DNA of 64,000 bases, from the NCBI RefSeq assembly GCF_000763495.1, contig NZ_CP009576.1, positions 754,001 through 818,000 on the forward strand. Reading direction: 5' to 3'. The translations under genes and the position numbers were made by a program. Positions 52,461-61,853 of the stretch are shown in pieces (position 1 is the stretch's first letter; each line of letters opens with the position of its first letter). The notes beneath the pieces were generated by a model, which saw only the letters and a program-made list of their open reading frames with translations, was not told the origin of the DNA and did not search any database. This DNA is from Listeria ivanovii subsp. londoniensis. Lineage in GTDB: Bacteria; Bacillota; Bacilli; Lactobacillales; Listeriaceae.

Positions 52461-55151
52461 ATGCGGAAAGTATACGAAATTTTTATTTTAGACTGGCGCC
52501 GCTTATTTAAAGCGCCTTTAGCATTATTATTAGTTATAGCACTAATTATTTTACCATCACTTTATGCCTGGTTTAATATCGAAGCACTTTGGGACCCATA
52601 CTCTAATACTTCTGGGATTAAAGTAGCGGTTTCGATTGATGACGAGGGGGCAGAAGTGGATGTCCCTGGAACCGAGCCAGAGCAGATTAATGTCGGAAAT
52701 CAATTGAAAAAAGCATTAGAAAAAAATGACAAACTTGGTTGGACTTTTGTTAGTGAAAAAGAAGCTGAAAAAGGTGTGAAAAGCGGGAAGTACTACGCAG
52801 CTATACATATCCCGAAAGATTTTTCTGCCGACATGGTTTCAGTTGTTAGTGATAATATTAAAAAGCCGACCATTGATTACTATGTCAACGAAAAGATTAA
52901 TGCCATCGCGCCAAAAATGACAGAAAGTGGCGCAACAACCATTGTCAATCAAATTAGTTCGGAATTTGTCGGGACTGTCAGTAAAGCTGTTTTAGAAGAA
53001 TTTAATAAAGCTGGAATTGATCTTGAAAATGAACTTCCAACAATTAGACGTTTAAAAACAAAAGTTTTCCAAGTACAAGATGCATTACCAGAAATAAAAA
53101 AAATGGGTGCAGAAGCTGTGAAAATCGAAGCGAAACTCCCAGAATTAAAAGCCAAAGCGAATCAGGTTGTGGAGTTAAATAAAAAAATTCCAGAACTTAA
53201 TCAAGCAACCGAAAATGTATTATTAGTTGAGCAACAATTGCCGAAAATAGATCAACTCGGTGAAGATATACTCGTTCTTCAAAAGAAAATTCCTGAAATT
53301 AAGCAAATTGCTTCCTCAGTAAAAGAAGTGGATGAAAATTTTGGAACGATTAAAAAGACAGTGAACGATGCTGTGGATGAGTCTGGAAAAGCACTTGATG
53401 TCATTAACGGAGCAATGGATGCCATTCCTACTGTTCAAAAAATTGCTCAAAATGGTAGTGGCTATGTAGATAAAGTAGCCGATTTTGCAGAGGAGATTAA
53501 CCAGTCATTCAACACATTAGCGCCAGCAATTAAACAAAATCTGACCTTAATGAAACAAATGGCAGATAATGTGTATCAAGTTACCGAAGCAATCAAAAAT
53601 GGGTCCATCAGTCGAGACCAGGCAATTACGGAATTAAAGAAGATGGAGCAAGACATTGATTCATTGCAACAAATGATTACAGAACAAACCAAGACGTTAG
53701 AAAGTTTAAATGAGACTTTGCCGAATAAGCCGTTTACTGATTTGATTGCCAATCTAAAATCCATCCATTCAGGGTTAACCGCGCAAAAAGCAACGATTAC
53801 AAAAGTTCGCATACAGCTTGAAAATGGCGAGCAGCCTTCCGAAGAACTTTTAAATACGTTGAACGAACAAGCAAAAACAGTGAGCGAGAAATTGCAGCAA
53901 ATTTTGGCCAATTATGATACAGCAATTGTTCCCAACATTAAAACGGGCTTAAATCAAATTCAAGCTGATTTAAAAGATAGCCAAAAGCTACTGCAAAATT
54001 TACAAGCAAAAATTCCGGAAATCACTCAAGTGTTACAAGACTCTAAAAAAACACTCCAAACCGGTCAGACCTATTTAAAAGAATTCCAAGCTCGTTTGCC
54101 AGAAATTCAAAAAACATTAGATGATGCAACCCAAGTAATTGACACCAAGTTGGATACAATTATCGCTGGCATTAATGAAGCTGCTAACTTTTATCAAAAT
54201 GATTACCCTAATGTGAAAGCAAATATCAAAAAAGCTGCCGATTTTATTCGCAACGATTTACCAGGCTTAGAAAAAGAAATTAATCAAGCCTCCAACCTGA
54301 TTCAAGAAAAAATGCCAGAATTTGAAAAAGCCGTGACGATTGCCGCGAACCTTTCTCGTGAAGAATTACCAGAATTTGAAAAAGCAATTAATAATGCAGC
54401 GAATAAAATTACCGACTTTGATAAAAATTATGATTTGCAAAGTATCATTAAAATGCTAAGAAATGATGCAGATAAGGATAGTTCGTTTATTGCGAGTCCT
54501 GTGAGCTTAAAAGAAACAAGTTACTATCCAATTCCGAATTATGGCTCTGCTAGTTCCCCATTCTATACAGCACTTTGTTTGTGGGTCGGGGCATTGTTGC
54601 TTATTTCCTTACTTCGAGTCGATGTAGAAGTGCCGGCGGGAATCTTTAACCATTACCACCGTTATTTCGGTCGACTGCTTACTTTCTTATCTATTGGATT
54701 GATGCAGGCTTTAATTGTTACACTAGGTAATATTTTCTTATTAGGTGTTTCTATTGCAGAACCACTCTTACATGTACTCTTTAGCATGTTCATTAGCGTT
54801 GTGTTTATGACAATCGTTTATACACTCGTGTCGCTATTTAACAATGTCGGAAAAGGAATCGCGATTATCTTACTCGTGCTTCAAATTTCCGGAGCGGGTG
54901 GGAATTTCCCAATCCAAGTATCTCCGCCGTTTTTCCAAGCAATCTACCCATTCTTACCGTTTACTTATGCGGTTAGTTTAATTCGAGAAAGTGTTGGTGG
55001 ACTCTACATGCCAACTGTTTGGATAGATATTAGTGTTCTTGCTGGATTTGCGATTTTATTTATTGGATTCGGAATATTGCTCAAGAAACCGCTTGACAAA
55101 ATTATTCCCAAACTGTCGGAAAAAGCCAAACGAAGCAAGTTAATCCATTAA
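52461..55151 (+). CDS. YhgE/Pip-family membrane protein
   Basis: 896 residues from ATG 52461 (AGGGGG 8 bases upstream). One N-terminal helix, a large extracellular region of coiled-coil repeats with recurrent LPE-type turns (ELPTIRR, ALPEIKK, KLPELKA), then five C-terminal helices. The family includes the phage-infection protein Pip, receptor of lactococcal phage c2, and ESX-like secretion partners. Its link with this prophage is not implied. Confidence 0.85.
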   Translation: MRKVYEIFILDWRRLFKAPLALLLVIALIILPSLYAWFNIEALWDPYSNTSGIKVAVSIDDEGAEVDVPGTEPEQINVGNQLKKALEKNDKLGWTFVSEKEAEKGVKSGKYYAAIHIPKDFSADMVSVVSDNIKKPTIDYYVNEKINAIAPKMTESGATTIVNQISSEFVGTVSKAVLEEFNKAGIDLENELPTIRRLKTKVFQVQDALPEIKKMGAEAVKIEAKLPELKAKANQVVELNKKIPELNQATENVLLVEQQLPKIDQLGEDILVLQKKIPEIKQIASSVKEVDENFGTIKKTVNDAVDESGKALDVINGAMDAIPTVQKIAQNGSGYVDKVADFAEEINQSFNTLAPAIKQNLTLMKQMADNVYQVTEAIKNGSISRDQAITELKKMEQDIDSLQQMITEQTKTLESLNETLPNKPFTDLIANLKSIHSGLTAQKATITKVRIQLENGEQPSEELLNTLNEQAKTVSEKLQQILANYDTAIVPNIKTGLNQIQADLKDSQKLLQNLQAKIPEITQVLQDSKKTLQTGQTYLKEFQARLPEIQKTLDDATQVIDTKLDTIIAGINEAANFYQNDYPNVKANIKKAADFIRNDLPGLEKEINQASNLIQEKMPEFEKAVTIAANLSREELPEFEKAINNAANKITDFDKNYDLQSIIKMLRNDADKDSSFIASPVSLKETSYYPIPNYGSASSPFYTALCLWVGALLLISLLRVDVEVPAGIFNHYHRYFGRLLTFLSIGLMQALIVTLGNIFLLGVSIAEPLLHVLFSMFISVVFMTIVYTLVSLFNNVGKGIAIILLVLQISGAGGNFPIQVSPPFFQAIYPFLPFTYAVSLIRESVGGLYMPTVWIDISVLAGFAILFIGFGILLKKPLDKIIPKLSEKAKRSKLIH

Positions 55152-55194
55152 AAATATTTTTATGGTATAATTACGAGCAGCGAGGAGGCAGACA

Positions 55195-55845
55195 ATGGTA
55201 GCAAATCGATACAATACACTCGAAAAGATGGTTTATGATCGACTTTTATTAAAAATTAAAAAGGGTGAATTAAGTCCCAATCAACATTTAGCAGAAGAAA
55301 AATTGGCAGCTGAATTTGGCGTTAGTCGCTCACCATTTCGAAAAACCATTGCCACTCTTGCGGCTCAAGGGATTGTAACTTATCATGAAAATAGTGGTGC
55401 GGTCTTAAATGATGTGTTAATTGACGCAGGACGTTATGTTCAATTAATGGAAACCATCAACATCTTAGTGGATGCAGCAATGGTAAAAGCAGCACATTAT
55501 GGACTGAAAATGGAGGTAGAAAAACTTCACGAACGCCTTCAAGAAATGGAACGTTATTCTTATTTAACGGATTTAGAAAATTATTTTGATGCGCATCATC
55601 GCTTTATTCTGTGTTTGATTAGCTTTGCAGACAATCCTTATCAAATGACTATCGCTAAGCAGATTTTCTTTCAGATAGTCTCTTTCTCTGATGGAATTCA
55701 TATTTTTAAATCAGTCGAGATTCGTGAATGGACAAATAAAAAAAGCAGCCAAATATATGAGCTACTTGCAAAAGAAGACACCGAAGCCGCTCGAAAAACA
55801 ATTAAAGCAATGTTTGCCGAGTTAACAATTCAGGCATATAGATAA
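55195..55845 (+). CDS. GntR-family regulator
   Basis: 216 residues. HTH with KKGELSPNQHLAEEKLAAEFGVSRSPF then an FCD-like helical domain (DAHHRFI metal-type His). Paralogous in style to the 51789 gene; the two flank yhgE. Confidence 0.85.
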   Translation: MVANRYNTLEKMVYDRLLLKIKKGELSPNQHLAEEKLAAEFGVSRSPFRKTIATLAAQGIVTYHENSGAVLNDVLIDAGRYVQLMETINILVDAAMVKAAHYGLKMEVEKLHERLQEMERYSYLTDLENYFDAHHRFILCLISFADNPYQMTIAKQIFFQIVSFSDGIHIFKSVEIREWTNKKSSQIYELLAKEDTEAARKTIKAMFAELTIQAYR

Positions 55846-55890
55846 AAAGTTTCCACTTATCGTTTATTTAGATAGGTGGAAGCTTTTTTT
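55846..55890. terminator. Bidirectional terminator between convergent genes
   Basis: TTCCACTTAT / ATAGGTGGAA with A-run before and T-run after. Confidence 0.8.
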
Positions 55891-56404
55891 GATATAAATG
55901 AAAGCCATTTTTCTTACCCATAAATTGAAAATCATAACGGCGATACATTTGGTTAAGCTTATCATTTGTTTCAATACAATCCAAGCGTATATAAGGAACT
56001 TGATTGGTATTTGCTAACAGTTCAGACCAGTTAATCATCTGCGCACTTAAAGAAATCCCGCTAAACTGACGAGCAACCATAATCCGGTGCAGATAATAAG
56101 CATTTTCATTCGCTAAGTCTTCCCATAAATCTGTATCCCAATTGCTGGGTGTCTTTCGAATAATCATTGCTCCAGCAAGCAAACCTTCTTGTGTTTCAAA
56201 AAGAGCTACCTCGCCAAGTTTAATCCGTTCTTCCATTTGATGGACATCAAAGCCTTGCAAAATATCATTCCACTGACTGGAACCCGATTCTTTAAGCCAG
56301 CGAGCAGTATTTAGCATCAGTTCATTCATTTTTGAGTAGTCATTTGGCAAAGCAAAGCGGACTAGAAATTCCAGTCCGCCAGCAGAAATTTTATTTTGGT
56401 TCAT
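55868..56404 (-). CDS. GNAT-family acetyltransferase
   Basis: 178 residues. VRFALPNDYSKMNELML start, central VALFETQEGLLAGAMII strands, then YYLHRIMVARQFSGISLSAQMINWS as the acetyl-CoA motif A region. Substrate unknown. It overlaps the DUF975 gene by 14 bases. Confidence 0.8.
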   Translation of the reverse strand: MNQNKISAGGLEFLVRFALPNDYSKMNELMLNTARWLKESGSSQWNDILQGFDVHQMEERIKLGEVALFETQEGLLAGAMIIRKTPSNWDTDLWEDLANENAYYLHRIMVARQFSGISLSAQMINWSELLANTNQVPYIRLDCIETNDKLNQMYRRYDFQFMGKKNGFHLYQKKLPPI

Positions 56405-57281
56405 TTTCGTCTTTCGGAGCTTCGGGTTCTTTTACTGTTTCGGGTCCAAAACCATCTGGATGTGAGTCGCGAGCGAAAGGATCTTCTTCCGTTTTTCCAA
56501 ATGGATCAACGCTTTCTTCCTCAACAATAACGGTTTCTTCTACATAAGCTCCTTCGCTTGCAGCATATAAATCATCATAGAATACAGCGATAGAAGTGAT
56601 TAGGTAAGGATACACATAAAGTGAAATCCCTAAAGAAATGACCCAAGATGCTAAAATGAGGACGAGTCCACCAAATGTAGCTCCGGCTGCTAGGGCGCTA
56701 ATTAATTCAGTAGGATCAGTTGTGTAAGAGGTAGAAGCCATTCCACCTGCAACAATAACCCCACCTGCGATTGCAACTGCGATAGGAATTAAGTACCAAA
56801 GTAGGAACGTAAGAGACATGCCGAATAGTCTGCCTTTATGTCCATTCATCATGTGGCGACTTTCTGTAATAGCATCTAAAGCAGAGATGTTTGGATTATC
56901 GCGTAAAATGAAGAAAGTTTGTGAGTAAGAGTAAGTTTTAATAATTCCTGGAACGATTAAAAGTAAACTCCATAAGAATGTAAAAATACTAATTAGCAAG
57001 TAAGCTAAGAAAGTACGGCCAAACTCTTTGAAACCACTAAACATGTACGCAACATCAGGTTGTTCCCTTCTGCTAATTGCAAGATATACCCAAGAAACCC
57101 CCACATATAAAGGTCCTGTTAGTAAGAATAAGGCAATCCAACCAATAAATGGAATCCAGCCCAATACGCCACTTGCAACTGTTTCAAGCAACCATGCAAG
57201 CACAAATATTCCAATGGCAATACCCCAGTTGCCACGAAGCGACTCTTTCGCTGTTTGTTTTACTTGTGAAATAGTCATCAT
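56391..57281 (-). CDS. DUF975 membrane protein
   Basis: 296 residues. Begins TISQVKQTAKESLRGNW, the DUF975 signature, followed by five to six helices, including the LLLIVPGIIKTYSYSQTFFIL segment, and an acidic soluble tail (about 250-296). Function unknown. Confidence 0.85.
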   Translation of the reverse strand: MMTISQVKQTAKESLRGNWGIAIGIFVLAWLLETVASGVLGWIPFIGWIALFLLTGPLYVGVSWVYLAISRREQPDVAYMFSGFKEFGRTFLAYLLISIFTFLWSLLLIVPGIIKTYSYSQTFFILRDNPNISALDAITESRHMMNGHKGRLFGMSLTFLLWYLIPIAVAIAGGVIVAGGMASTSYTTDPTELISALAAGATFGGLVLILASWVISLGISLYVYPYLITSIAVFYDDLYAASEGAYVEETVIVEEESVDPFGKTEEDPFARDSHPDGFGPETVKEPEAPKDENEPK

Positions 57282-57464
57282 AATGAAAACTCCTTTTTAA
57301 TTTATTTTTAAGTATAATAGCAAAAATACCTACTCTTAAAATAGCATACTTTCCGGGACTAATACAGTAATATGAAGTGTTTCATTTTTTTATTTAAATT
57401 AGGTGTAAGTTAATTCTTTTTGGGGAAAAGATTATATGGTATGATTAATTTGGAGGTGGCGCAA

Positions 57465-57674
57465 ATGGCCCATGAGAATTTAAGAGAACTAGAAGATCGC
57501 TTAATTGAATTACGACAAGAGTATCAAGAAACAATTAGTGAAACGAGAGATTTTGAAGACCCACAACTCCAAAACGGACCGATTAATGCTGCGGAAGTTA
57601 GATTAAGTGCATTACGTCACGAAATCTCAGAAGTGGAGAAAAAAATTAAAAAAGTAGAAGGTAATACTAAATAA
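57465..57674 (+). CDS. Small coiled-coil protein
   Basis: 69 residues from ATG 57465 (TGGAGG 9 bases upstream). Two heptad helices (ENLRELEDRLIELRQEY; LSALRHEISEVEKKIKKV). Function unknown. Confidence 0.7.
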   Translation: MAHENLRELEDRLIELRQEYQETISETRDFEDPQLQNGPINAAEVRLSALRHEISEVEKKIKKVEGNTK

Positions 57675-57680
57675 GGAAAT

Positions 57681-57725
57681 AACGTCCTTTTGCTAATATA
57701 AATTTAGCGGAAGGATGTTTCTTTT
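57681..57725 (+). terminator. Terminator after coiled-coil gene
   Basis: Imperfect long stem 57681-57696 / 57703-57719 (AACGTCCTTTTGCTAA with TTTAGCGGAAGGATGTT), then CTTTTT. Confidence 0.75.
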
Positions 57726-57748
57726 TATGTGAATTTGGAGGAATGAAA

Positions 57749-58456
57749 ATGAAACCAATTTTTGCTGTAGGGGATGTACACGGAGAAATAACTCTTTTAG
57801 ATGAGCTGCTCGAAAACTGGGATAAAAAGCGGGAACGACTTCTATTTGTGGGGGACTTAATTGATCGCGGTGAAAATCCTGCAGCGGTCCTTAGAAGGGT
57901 AAAAGCGTTAGCAGATAATGCAGGAGCTATTGTTTTAAAAGGCAATCACGAACAAATGTTACTGGATTGGCTAAAAATTCCCTCCGAGAAAATGCACTAC
58001 TATTTAAGCCAAGGTGGCATGGAAACCATTCAATCACTTATTTCGGACTCACTTGACAAAAAAACCACACCAGAAGGCTTAGCAGAGAGAATTAAGCAAG
58101 AATCGGCTGAACTAATTGAGTTTATCCGGAATTTACCGCTTTATTATGAAGAAGGTAAGTATGTGTTTGCCCATGCAGGAGTTGATTTTACTAAAGACGA
58201 CTGGCATGAAACGGAGGAACGAGATTTTTACTGGATTCGAGAGCCATTTTTGTTCGGTGAAAATAAAACGGGGAAAGTATTTATCTTTGGACATACCCCG
58301 GTGCAAAATTTACATAAAGATGGAAGCGCAGGCATCTGGGTTTCAGCAGATAAAACAAGGCTTGATATCGATGGTGGGGCTGTTTTTGGCGGAGAACTTC
58401 ACGGCGTTGTTGTGGAAGAAAAAGTCATTACAAAAAGCTTTACTGCGAAAAAATAA
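57749..58456 (+). CDS. Serine/threonine-type metallophosphatase
   Basis: 235 residues from ATG 57749 (GGAGG 7 bases upstream). FAVGDVHGE, FVGDLIDRGENP, LKGNHEQM and FAHAG, IFGHTP are the five PPP-family motifs. PrpE/ApaH-like; it could act on phosphoproteins or dinucleotides. Confidence 0.92.
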   Translation: MKPIFAVGDVHGEITLLDELLENWDKKRERLLFVGDLIDRGENPAAVLRRVKALADNAGAIVLKGNHEQMLLDWLKIPSEKMHYYLSQGGMETIQSLISDSLDKKTTPEGLAERIKQESAELIEFIRNLPLYYEEGKYVFAHAGVDFTKDDWHETEERDFYWIREPFLFGENKTGKVFIFGHTPVQNLHKDGSAGIWVSADKTRLDIDGGAVFGGELHGVVVEEKVITKSFTAKK

Positions 58457-58503
58457 GCGTTCAAGATGCTTCTCTCTAGGAGCATCTTGAACGCTTATTT
58501 TTA
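58451..58503. terminator. Strong bidirectional terminator
   Basis: Perfect 20-bp inverted repeat (58451-58470 with 58481-58500) around a 10-base loop, between convergent genes. Confidence 0.9.
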
Positions 58504-59064
58504 ATAATACGGCGCCATGAAAAGATAAACTAATACGCCAGTTAAACTTACATATAACCAAATCGGCATCGTCCAACGAACAATTTTTTTATGTTTTTCA
58601 ATTTGCATAGTCCAGCCCCAAACAAGTGCGAAGAGTGCAAGTGGAACGACGATTGCAGCTAAGAAACTATGTGTAATTAAGATAAAGAAGTAAATCGGAC
58701 GGATAATTCCAGTTCCACCAAATGTAGATGTTTCGGCGGATAAGTAATGAAATGTTAAATAAGATACTAAGAAGAATAGCGTAGATGTAAATGCTGCAAG
58801 GATAAATCCGCGGTGCATGTTAATGTTTTTCTTTTTTATAATCGCCCAAAGTGCAATAACTAAAAATACAAAGGTAAAACTATTAAAGATGGCGTTCATC
58901 CGTGGGAAAATCGTGATATCAAAATGCACGGCTCCCTGATAGCCAATTGGTGAAAAAAAGAGTAGTAAAATCACCACAACTGCGATAAATGAAATAATCA
59001 TTATCGGCCAAAAATAGTTTTTTTCTGATGTCGGCTTTGTGAGTTTTTCTTTATTTTGTTCCAT
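58501..59064 (-). CDS. DUF420 membrane protein (YozB-like)
   Basis: 187 residues, five or six helices with conserved His in membrane segments (MHRGFILAAFTSTLFF, THSFLAAIVVPLALFAL, KHKKIVRWTMPIWLYVSLTGVLVY). DUF420 proteins occur with cytochrome oxidase assembly genes elsewhere; role here unknown. Confidence 0.85.
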   Translation of the reverse strand: MEQNKEKLTKPTSEKNYFWPIMIISFIAVVVILLLFFSPIGYQGAVHFDITIFPRMNAIFNSFTFVFLVIALWAIIKKKNINMHRGFILAAFTSTLFFLVSYLTFHYLSAETSTFGGTGIIRPIYFFILITHSFLAAIVVPLALFALVWGWTMQIEKHKKIVRWTMPIWLYVSLTGVLVYLFMAPYY

Positions 59065-59183
59065 GAAAAAAATAGCCCCCTAAATAAAAAATTGCTGTAC
59101 CTTATTTCATTATACATGACGAACATATCGGATGCGAAAAATTGAACTTTTTGAGGTATAATGATTGGGAAAGGGTGTTTCTA

Positions 59184-59600
59184 ATGGCAATAATTGCGCG
59201 AGAGTTAACGAAAGCAGAAGAAGCGGAAATCATTCGTTTGAAAGAAGAAGGCGAAATCATGCTACAAACAGACGGGACTCCAGAAGAACGCGTTCAGAAA
59301 ATTGTAGATTACTTGAAAAATACCTCGCCAGACCCAGATTTAGCAGAAGAACAGGGTTATGTGTTAGGTTCTTTATACGGGGAAGCAGTGCGAGAAAAAT
59401 ACGGATGGAAATGGTTGTTTGTTTCTGAAAATGACTTAGAAGGCTATGCAATCACATCGAAAGAGCACGGTTATACCTTTATGGTACATGATTATTTTAT
59501 GCAAGTGATTGTTGGAAATAAACCGGATAATAGTAAAATGTTGTTTGAGTTAATGCCAGATATGACAGGGAATCGGAATGATTTTCGGATAATAGGATGA
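59184..59600 (+). CDS. Conserved hypothetical protein
   Basis: 138 residues from ATG 59184 (AAAGGG upstream). Helical N-terminus, then LGSLYGEAVREKYGWKWLFV and HGYTFMVHDYFMQVI. Looks like an Imm/SMI1-unrelated conserved Listeria protein; I cannot assign a function. Confidence 0.7.
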   Translation: MAIIARELTKAEEAEIIRLKEEGEIMLQTDGTPEERVQKIVDYLKNTSPDPDLAEEQGYVLGSLYGEAVREKYGWKWLFVSENDLEGYAITSKEHGYTFMVHDYFMQVIVGNKPDNSKMLFELMPDMTGNRNDFRIIG

Positions 59601-59601
59601 A

Positions 59602-59633
59602 AAAGCTAGCCGTTGATGTCGGCTAGCTTTCTT
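59602..59633 (+). terminator. Terminator
   Basis: AAAGCTAGCCG / CGGCTAGCTTT around TTGATGT, then CTT. Confidence 0.8.
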
Positions 59634-59640
59634 GTTATTG

Positions 59641-60366
59641 GTTGGATGTGGAGATTTTCATATACTAATAAGTCCATTTTAATCTAATCCTTAAATTCTT
59701 GGAAACGAAAATTAGTTCCTAGTGATTGGTTTGCTACTGTGTATTCCCTGAATTTATAAATTAATGGGGACCAATTATTAATATTTATTCTTTTTAATAA
59801 GTATATTAGAGATACGAAATTTGTTCGAAGCAGTGGAAATAACAATCTAATTATGGAGAAGGCAATTAAAGATGTAGTTGTATAATAGGAAATAGATTGT
59901 GAGAGTTAGGGGGGGATTATCCAAGCAATCTAGAAGGATTTGTAAAGGATTATCTTATAAGGTGTCTGAAATGTGGTTAGTTAGAAAATACTGGGTAAAA
60001 TGGAATGTAAAAGTTAAAAGATTTATAGTAATTTTAAACTTTCAAATGAATAAACATAAGATAATATACATTGGAAAATGTATTTCAATGAAATAAAAGA
60101 GAAATATTTAACATTAATGTTGTTTATGTTTGTATACTTTGTGACGTTTTTTCGAAAAGTGTATAAATTCGTGCATAATAACACAAATGGTGATTATTTT
60201 CACAATTATTTCTGTGAAATATTCAAAATGAGTTGAAAAAAACCATAATTTAAGCTGAATTTTGTTGTTCATGACAAGAATCGGACATTTCATTACATTT
60301 TTGGTTATACATCCAGTGATTATATTATAATTGTTCTAAAAAACACAAAAAGGGAGCGAATGTCAA
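59641..60366. other. Long AT-rich region without a convincing gene
   Basis: About 720 bases with no supported gene. An ORF at 59899-60096 exists but is basic, low-complexity and lacks a ribosome site, so I treat it as chance or a decayed gene. A TATAAT at about 60325-60330 precedes the next gene. This gap interrupts otherwise conserved gene order and may be a variable insertion point. Confidence 0.4.
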
Positions 60367-60642
60367 ATGGCAACAGAGACAATACAAAAGCAAGCAAAGA
60401 AATGTGTATGTGCTTTATTAGCTGGAGGATTAGCTAAAGTATCCTTTGGAGGTGTAGTTGCAAAAGCAATGGTTGGAACAATATTAAGTAATAGTTTTAA
60501 AAATTATAATTATATGAAGCAAACAATCTATAAAAAATCTGACAAGAACTATTATTATTATAAAGTAATAGATGAGTTTTCAAATAGCAAAACTAAATGG
60601 AAGGGGCCAGTAAATACAAGCTATCAAAAAGTTAGAAAGTAA
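60367..60642 (+). CDS. Small Gly-rich protein, possibly bacteriocin-like
   Basis: 91 residues with a good ribosome site (GGGAGCG). A hydrophobic, Gly/Ala/Val-rich stretch (ALLAGGLAKVSFGGVVAKAM) near the N-terminus, preceded by KKCVC, then a Tyr/Lys-rich C-terminus (NYYYYKVIDEF). Followed 23 bases later by a 50-residue two-span membrane peptide. Bacteriocin plus immunity is one reading; I recognise no family. Confidence 0.5.
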   Translation: MATETIQKQAKKCVCALLAGGLAKVSFGGVVAKAMVGTILSNSFKNYNYMKQTIYKKSDKNYYYYKVIDEFSNSKTKWKGPVNTSYQKVRK

Positions 60643-60665
60643 AAATAGGAGAGGAAGTAAAGCTG

Positions 60666-60818
60666 TTGAATTATAAAAAATTGATTGCAAGTATACTATT
60701 GTATATCGTGCTATTTATTGTAACGGGAATTATATTTGATAATTTCAATATATTTGTATTGGTTGTTGGAACTATTTGTTATGCACTCGCAATCATCCCG
60801 CTTGTAAAAAATAAATAA
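60666..60818 (+). CDS. 50-residue two-span membrane peptide
   Basis: From TTG 60666 with GAGGAAG 9 bases upstream. Two helices (LIASILLYIVLFIVTGIIF; IFVLVVGTICYALAIIPLV) and basic end KNK. Coupled to the gene before it; immunity-like size and topology. Confidence 0.5.
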   Translation: MNYKKLIASILLYIVLFIVTGIIFDNFNIFVLVVGTICYALAIIPLVKNK

Positions 60819-60972
60819 AGAAGTACAAAAAATTAATGTATTTACTTTTATGCATGAATATACGTTCGCAAATAGTAATAATTAACCTTTTAGTATCAAA
60901 AATGAGAAAAAAGACGCGCCGCAAATAAGAACGTATTTCTGTGTGAATTGCAATATGTCTTTCCAAGCTAGT

Positions 60973-61007
60973 AAAAAGAGCAGACAAATTTGTCCGCTCT
61001 TTTTTTC
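60973..61007. terminator. Bidirectional terminator
   Basis: AAAAGAGC-GACAAA / TTTGTC-GCTCTTTT with one mismatch, A-run and T-run at the ends; serves pdxK leftward. Confidence 0.85.
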
Positions 61008-61013
61008 AATATC

Positions 61014-61829
61014 TTATCTATTCTCCGCTTTATTATAAGCACCATGCCAAACAGGTCCGATGAATTCATTTAAAGCAAATCCGCCTTTGATAGCAGCTGT
61101 AACGAAATCTTTCGCTTTAGCAACTGCTTCTTCTACTGTTAAGCCTTTCGCAAGTCCAGCTGTAATTGCGGCTGCGAAAGTACAACCAGCGCCGTGATTA
61201 TGACTTGGAGAAATTTTTTCAACTTCATAAACAGTGAAATCTTTTCCATCATAAAGTAAGTCGATGGCTTTGTCGCTTTCTAGTGCTTTTCCGCCTTTAA
61301 TAACAACGTATTTAGCGCCGAGTTCGATGATTTTTTTCGCAGCTGATTTCATGTCGTCTAAAGTTGTTAATTTGCCAAGACCAGATAATTGACCAGCTTC
61401 GAACAGGTTTGGTGTCGTAATAGTTGCTTTTGGAAGTAACAAGTCACGGATAGCTTCCGCGTTTTCAGGTTGGATTAATTCATCTTCGCCTTTACAAACC
61501 ATTACGGGATCAATAACGACATTTTTTAAATCATATTTATCAATCGCTTCACGAGTAGCTTTGATGATGTCGATCGAGCCAAGCATACCTGTTTTCATTG
61601 CATCAACCGGGCCGCCAGAAAGGATTGTTTTCAGTTGTTCACGTACAAGACCTGCATCAATTGGAGTAACGCCATGCGCCCAATTGTTGTCTGGATCCAT
61701 TGTTACGATTGTTGTAATTGCGCTAAAACCATAAGTACCATATTCTTCAAAAGTTTTTAAATCTGCTTGTAATCCAGCACCACCGCTAGAATCAGAGCCT
61801 GCAATAGTTAATGTTTTTTTGATTGTCAT
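61014..61829 (-). CDS. pdxK: Pyridoxal kinase / HMP kinase (PdxK, ThiD-like)
   Basis: 271 residues. TIAGSDSSGGAGLQADLKTF, DAMKTGML, VIDPVMVCKGEDELI and HNHGAGCTFAAAITAGLAKG, the ribokinase-fold catalytic motifs. It is closest in memory to B. subtilis PdxK (ThiD-like vitamin B6 kinase). A HMP kinase activity is also possible. Confidence 0.88.
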   Translation of the reverse strand: MTIKKTLTIAGSDSSGGAGLQADLKTFEEYGTYGFSAITTIVTMDPDNNWAHGVTPIDAGLVREQLKTILSGGPVDAMKTGMLGSIDIIKATREAIDKYDLKNVVIDPVMVCKGEDELIQPENAEAIRDLLLPKATITTPNLFEAGQLSGLGKLTTLDDMKSAAKKIIELGAKYVVIKGGKALESDKAIDLLYDGKDFTVYEVEKISPSHNHGAGCTFAAAITAGLAKGLTVEEAVAKAKDFVTAAIKGGFALNEFIGPVWHGAYNKAENR

Positions 61830-61853
61830 GATTTTTCCTCCTAAAAATAAACT

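Noticed and set aside
59899-60096. 65-codon ORF in the variable gap
   Set aside because: Low-complexity basic composition, no ribosome site and no similarity that I can see; more likely decayed sequence.
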